Assembly (NCBI GenBank): GCA_947599755.1
Contig: CANQFO010000044.1
Coordinates: 1-8,978 of the forward strand
Reading direction: 5' to 3'
Source: an uncultured Bacilli bacterium
Lineage (GTDB): Bacteria > Bacillota_I > Bacilli_A > RF39 > UBA660
Length of the DNA stretch: 8,978 nt
Positions 6,233-8,978 of this stretch are shown here, piece by piece. The stretch's first letter is position 1, and each line of letters begins with the position of its first letter. The notes beneath the pieces were generated by a model that saw nothing but the letters and a program-made list of their open reading frames with translations, did not search any database and had not been told where the DNA came from. The position numbers were made by a program, and so were the translations under genes.

Positions 6233-6921
6233 GAAAGTTTATTGCATTTTTAAAGAAGCTGTTTAGTCGTGTTCAAAGTATATTTTATGTAGGAGCAACA
6301 GATATGCTTCCTGAACCATTATCTAAAGAAATGGAGGATTATTATGTAGCATTAAAAGATGATGGGGATCAAAATGCTAAAGATGTTTTGATTGAACATA
6401 ATTTGAGATTAGTTGTTTTTTTAGCAAAAAAATATGAAAATACGGGAATTGATTTAGAGGATTTGGTTAGTATTGGTACAATTGGATTAATTAAAGGAAT
6501 TAATACTTTTAGTAAAGATAAAAATATTAAATTGGCAACTTATGCTTCTAGATGTATTGATAATGAAATTTTAATGTATTTAAGAAAGAATAAGAGAATT
6601 CGAACTGAAGTTAGTATTGATGCTTCTTTATCTTTGGATGGGGAAGGTAATGAACTTCATTTAGAAGATGTTTTAGGAACTGATCCAGATATTGTTACTA
6701 GGGGAATAGAAGAGGAAGCAGAACGAAAATTAATGATTAACGAAGTACTACATTTAAAACCTAGAGATCGAGATATTATGATTTTGCGTTATGGTTTATT
6801 GGGACATGAGGAGTTAACGCAAAAAGAGGTTGCGGAAAAGCTAGGAATTAGTCAATCTTATATTTCTAGAATTGAGAAAAAAGTTATTAAGCGATTGAAA
6901 ATGTTAATTAATTATAACTAA
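6229..6921 (+). CDS. sigE: RNA polymerase sporulation sigma factor sigma-E (pro-form)
   Basis: Sigma-70-family factor that directs early mother-cell gene expression during sporulation. The protein is 230 aa. An amphipathic basic N-terminus (MRKFIAFLKKLFSRVQSIF) matches a pro-sequence. The mature-protein landmark YVGATDMLPEPLSK follows and corresponds to YIGGSEALPPPLSK in B. subtilis. Region 2 is highly conserved (NLRLVVFLAKKYENTGIDL, EDLVSIGTIGLIKG, KLATYASRCIDNEILMYLR). Region 4 ends in a helix-turn-helix (TQKEVAEKLGISQSYISRIE). The motif CIDNEILMYLR and the pairing with spoIIGA single out SigE rather than SigK, SigF or SigG. By alignment the pro-sequence is about eight residues shorter than in B. 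subtilis and lacks the acidic SDE stretch before the cleavage region. The ATG overlaps the spoIIGA stop. sigG, which usually follows, is absent; a terminator and the convergent yigZ-family gene lie there instead. Confidence 0.97.
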   Translation: MRKFIAFLKKLFSRVQSIFYVGATDMLPEPLSKEMEDYYVALKDDGDQNAKDVLIEHNLRLVVFLAKKYENTGIDLEDLVSIGTIGLIKGINTFSKDKNIKLATYASRCIDNEILMYLRKNKRIRTEVSIDASLSLDGEGNELHLEDVLGTDPDIVTRGIEEEAERKLMINEVLHLKPRDRDIMILRYGLLGHEELTQKEVAEKLGISQSYISRIEKKVIKRLKMLINYN

Positions 6922-6949
6922 AAATAAAGACTGATGTGTCTTTATTTTT
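6920..6949. terminator. Bidirectional terminator shared by sigE and the convergent yigZ-family gene
   Basis: AAAAATAAAGAC (6920-6931), loop TGATGT (6932-6937), GTCTTTATTTTT (6938-6949): a perfect 12-bp inverted repeat with a six-base loop and T-runs on both strands. It includes the last two bases of the sigE stop and the whole TAA stop of the minus-strand gene (6944-6942), so the two convergent genes are separated by only 20 bp and share one structure. Confidence 0.88.
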
Positions 6950-7517
6950 CTGTTATGTTTATTTCTTTTATGATTTTATAAGAATGCTTTTTTAATAAAT
7001 TTAATTTTTTTTCTGGTATTTCAATCATGTATTTTATTTCTTCTAAAAATTCTTTTGAAGTAATATTCATTTCTTTTAGTAAGTTATCTAATAATTTTTG
7101 TTGGTTGTAGGGAAAGGTTAATTCTATTAAATAGCCTTTTTCTAATTTTTTGATATCAGTTTTTTCTAAGGCTTTTCTTACTGAATTTGAATATGCTCTA
7201 ATGAGTCCACTTGCTCCTAGCTTTATTCCACCAAAGTATCGTATGGTGATGGCTAAAATGTTTGTTAAATTATTTTTTTTTAATATTTCTAACATGGGAG
7301 TTCCTGCTGTGTTTTGAGGTTCTTTATCATCATTTGCTTTTTCTTTATTCATGAAAATATATGCATAACAATAGTGTGTTGCTTTGGGATATTTTTTTTG
7401 AGCTTTTTCTAATTCTATTGTTACTTGTTCTTCTTCATTAATTTTTATTAACAATGTAATAAATTTTGAATTTTTTATGATGATTTCATTTTGAACGTTT
7501 TCTTTTATGGTATTCAT
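6942..7517 (-). CDS. YigZ/IMPACT family protein (UPF0029)
   Basis: Cytoplasmic protein of the YigZ/YvyE/IMPACT family, whose bacterial biochemical role is not settled (links to translation regulation have been proposed for eukaryotic IMPACT). The length, 191 aa, is slightly shorter than the ~210 typical. Family signatures are clear: the N-terminal TIKENVQNEIIIKNSKFI, then ATHYCYAYIF, the EPQNTAGTPMLEIL motif, and the hallmark ITIRYFGGIKLGASGLIRAY followed by VRKAL. The C-terminal ~70 residues form the ferredoxin-like domain (DUF1949) of bacterial members. I start it at the ATG whose first base is 7517, because GGTGAT lies just upstream on the minus strand (7527-7522). The open frame continues four codons further to a TTG that overlaps this site. 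A promoter lies at 7534-7542. It is convergent with sigE and divergent from the AI-2E family gene, so it is a single-gene unit with no visible tie to sporulation. Confidence 0.92.
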   Translation of the reverse strand: MNTIKENVQNEIIIKNSKFITLLIKINEEEQVTIELEKAQKKYPKATHYCYAYIFMNKEKANDDKEPQNTAGTPMLEILKKNNLTNILAITIRYFGGIKLGASGLIRAYSNSVRKALEKTDIKKLEKGYLIELTFPYNQQKLLDNLLKEMNITSKEFLEEIKYMIEIPEKKLNLLKKHSYKIIKEINITEK

Positions 7518-7533
7518 TTTTATCACCAAGTAT

Positions 7534-7542
7534 ATTATATCA
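7534..7542 (-). promoter_or_regulatory. Extended -10 promoter of the yigZ-family gene
   Basis: On the minus strand TGATATAAT reads from 7542 to 7534, a perfect TATAAT with the TGn extension, 17 bases upstream of the start codon. No good -35 hexamer stands 16-18 bp further upstream (ATCTAG is found there), so recognition would rest on the extended -10. The leader would be about 10 nt. Confidence 0.55.
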
Positions 7543-7588
7543 AAATCTTTTTTTTTCTAGATAGATGAATTAAATTTTTTTGTTCTTA

Positions 7589-7617
7589 TTGTTTTCAAAA
7601 AAATGATATGATAAAAT
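7589..7617 (+). promoter_or_regulatory. Promoter of the AI-2E family membrane protein gene
   Basis: TTGTTT at 7589-7594, a 17-bp spacer, and TAAAAT at 7612-7617, with the extended-minus-10 TG at 7609-7610. It lies 33 bases before the ATG at 7651, with GGAGG at 7637-7641 between them. Together with the minus-strand promoter at 7534-7542 it makes the 7518-7650 gap a compact divergent control region. Confidence 0.65.
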
Positions 7618-7650
7618 ATTTATCATAGAAGAGATTGGAGGTATGCAGAA

Positions 7651-8799
7651 ATGTTTTTAAAGAAAAAAGATAAAGAGATTGATATTACTAGTTTAAATGA
7701 AATTTTAAATACAGGAAGAAAACTTATTAATATTGGTTATACTATGGCAATTATTGCTTTGATAGTTTTGGGAACATATTTATTGAAAGAATGGCATGTT
7801 TTTTCATTTTTAAAAGATTTATTTATTGTGATTTCTCCTATTTTTATTGGGCTTTTAATTGCATGGTTATGTGATCCGGTTGTTCAGTTTCTAGAAAGTA
7901 AGAGAATTCCTAGAGTAGTTGCTTGTATTTTTGTATATATGCTTTTATTAGGTGGTTTATTTTTATTACTTTATTTGTTGTTACCTACTTTTGTTAATCA
8001 AATTAGGGATTTTGTTGGTGCGATTCCTGATTTATTAACTCAAGTTAGGCGATGGTTAAATGATGTTTTTGAGTCTTTTAGTTATTATGATTTTAATATT
8101 AGAATGATTCAAGATCAAATTTATTCTAGTATTGAAAATGTAGGAAAAGATATTACTAATAATTTGCCAAATTTAGTATTGAGTATGGGAAAGTCTGTTG
8201 TTAATTTTGGGATGAGTTTTATCTTGGGATTGATGGTTGGATTTTATATGTTGTTTGATTTTGATAAGATTAATCAGAATTTGATTTCTTTTATGCCTTT
8301 AAGATTTCGAACTCATTATCAGGATCTTGGCAATCGAATTAATCATTCTCTTCGTAGTTATGTTCAAGGAGTTTTTTCTGTGATGTTACTTGTATTTGTT
8401 ACGCAAAGTGTTGGTCTTACGATTGCTGGTTTGAGAGCACCACTTATTTTTGCTTTTTTCTGTGCAATTACTGATATTATTCCTTATTTTGGACCATATA
8501 TTGGAGCTGTTCCTGCTGTTATTGTTGGATTTACCATGTCTCCGTTAGTAGGGATTGGTTGCATTATTTCTATTGTTGTTGTGCAACTTTTAGAAAATAA
8601 TTTTTATCAACCATTGATTATGGGTCATACAATGAAGTTACATCCTGTAACAATTATGATTAGTCTCTTGATTTTTCAACATTTTTTTGGTATCATAGGA
8701 ATGATAGTTGCTACTCCTGTCGTTGCTTGTTTGAAAGTTATTCTTACTTTCGTTAACGAAAAGATTGATGTTCGTTCTAAAGTAGTAGGAGAAGAGTAA
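7651..8799 (+). CDS. AI-2E/PerM family membrane protein (YrrI-like)
   Basis: Integral membrane protein of the AI-2E family transporter group (PF01594). Members have been linked to quorum-signal export, Na+/H+ antiport and general permease roles, so the substrate cannot be stated. The length, 382 aa, is typical. A short basic N-terminus is followed by hydrophobic helices at about residues 27-45, 52-77 and 87-110, a soluble stretch (~115-175), a helix at ~180-206, and then a cluster of helices from ~240 to ~370. The family signature DIIPYFGPYIGAVPA begins at Asp275. The later PLIMGHTMKLHPVTIM motif is also diagnostic. The ATG at 7651 follows GGAGG (7637-7641) by nine bases. An ATG at 7643 starts only a five-codon frame and is not used. 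Its position directly before an Ala-type T-box matches the yrrI-alaS order known from Bacillus. Confidence 0.92.
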   Translation: MFLKKKDKEIDITSLNEILNTGRKLINIGYTMAIIALIVLGTYLLKEWHVFSFLKDLFIVISPIFIGLLIAWLCDPVVQFLESKRIPRVVACIFVYMLLLGGLFLLLYLLLPTFVNQIRDFVGAIPDLLTQVRRWLNDVFESFSYYDFNIRMIQDQIYSSIENVGKDITNNLPNLVLSMGKSVVNFGMSFILGLMVGFYMLFDFDKINQNLISFMPLRFRTHYQDLGNRINHSLRSYVQGVFSVMLLVFVTQSVGLTIAGLRAPLIFAFFCAITDIIPYFGPYIGAVPAVIVGFTMSPLVGIGCIISIVVVQLLENNFYQPLIMGHTMKLHPVTIMISLLIFQHFFGIIGMIVATPVVACLKVILTFVNEKIDVRSKVVGEE

Positions 8800-8813
8800 A
8801 TAAATGATTAGTA

Positions 8814-8822
8814 TGATAAAAT
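8814..8822 (+). promoter_or_regulatory. Extended -10 promoter before the T-box leader
   Basis: TGATAAAAT (8814-8822) has the TGn extension and a 5/6 -10 hexamer, fifteen bases after the stop of the upstream gene. The -35 position is weak. Transcription would begin around 8829, just ahead of the first T-box stem, as expected for a leader RNA with its own promoter. Confidence 0.5.
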
Positions 8823-8828
8823 GTAGAA

Positions 8829-8978
8829 AAAAGAGGAGTACTGAAAGATCGATTTTTAGAGAGCTCATGGTTGGTGAAAATGAGAAATTTCTCTTTTAGG
8901 AAGCTGCTTTTTGAGTTTTAGCGGAATAACCGTTATCTGAATTAAGGCCAAGTTAGGATGGTACCGGACTATATATGT
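8829..8978 (+). promoter_or_regulatory. T-box riboswitch leader, Ala-type, 3' end outside window (probably for alaS)
   Basis: T-box leaders sense uncharged tRNA and switch between a terminator and an antiterminator. Visible elements in order are the GGAGTACTGAAAG entry of stem I; the apical hairpin CTCAT/ATGAG closing the GGTTGGTGAAA loop (8864-8884); the specifier region GGAAGCTGCT (8899-8908); the stem III marker ACCGTTATC (8929-8937); and the T-box core fitting AAnnnAGGnTGGnACC at 8950-8965. The specifier reads GCU (8903-8905, with a second GCU next to it), which is alanine. The bulge UGGU (8959-8962) pairs with ACCA, fitting the A73 discriminator of tRNA-Ala and arguing against Ser or Cys readings of the same region. 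The terminator and the controlled gene lie beyond the window. alaS is expected from the specifier and from the upstream AI-2E family gene. Confidence 0.9.

Noticed and set aside
7643..7660. Five-codon frame starting at an ATG just before the AI-2E family gene
   Set aside because: The ATG is one base from the GGAGG site, too close for initiation; the in-frame ATG at 7651 has correct spacing.
8638..8868. Minus-strand 76-codon open frame at the end of the AI-2E family gene
   Set aside because: It is antisense to conserved family motifs and to the T-box leader, with no supporting start signals.
1..8978. Mobile element, CRISPR array or defence system
   Set aside because: No transposase, integrase, terminal repeats, regularly spaced repeats or defence-family domains were seen on either strand; all large genes are housekeeping, sporulation or envelope genes of similar composition.

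Overview
The window is a gene-dense, visibly AT-rich segment that reads as chromosome of a low-GC, spore-forming Firmicute using the standard bacterial code (TGG is used for Trp, and TGA appears as a stop in spoIIGA). The support is a spoIIGA-sigE pair (mother-cell sporulation sigma factor and its processing protease), strong GGAGG/GGTGAT Shine-Dalgarno sites, TGn-extended -10 promoters, a TTG start and a T-box leader. The exact lineage cannot be fixed from sequence alone. A compact-genome Bacilli/Erysipelotrichia-type relative is my best guess, because sigG does not follow sigE as it does in Bacillus and Clostridium.

Layout. 1-831: 3' part of dnaK (the 5' end lies outside the window), then a terminator-like hairpin. 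890-2695: M3-family oligoendopeptidase F (pepF). 2706-3857: dnaJ, 10 bp after pepF. 3963-4853: secreted L,D-transpeptidase (signal peptide, peptidoglycan-binding domain, SH3 domain, YkuD domain), with its own promoter and a TTG start. 4854-5084: 231 bp without a gene, holding a long imperfect hairpin and a promoter. 5085-5399: unrecognised 104-aa membrane protein, followed by a strong terminator. 5462-6921: spoIIGA and sigE, overlapping by ATGA. 6920-6949: perfect 12-bp inverted repeat acting as a shared terminator for sigE and the convergent yigZ/IMPACT-family gene (7517-6942, minus strand). 7530-7650: divergent promoter region. 7651-8799: AI-2E/PerM-family membrane protein (YrrI-like). 8814 to the end: promoter and 5' part of a T-box leader with Ala features, so alaS very probably lies just downstream.

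Functionally the window joins a protein-quality block (DnaK, PepF, DnaJ), a cell-wall enzyme, and the module that makes and activates sigma-E. In that module SpoIIGA, a septal membrane aspartic protease, cleaves the N-terminal pro-sequence of SigE after asymmetric division. I see no mobile element, CRISPR array, rRNA or tRNA. I did not find a clearly new multi-gene system. The points most worth following are the pepF insertion between dnaK and dnaJ, the orphan membrane protein and terminator directly before spoIIGA, the shortened SigE pro-sequence without a downstream sigG, and the cysteine-bearing secreted L,D-transpeptidase.
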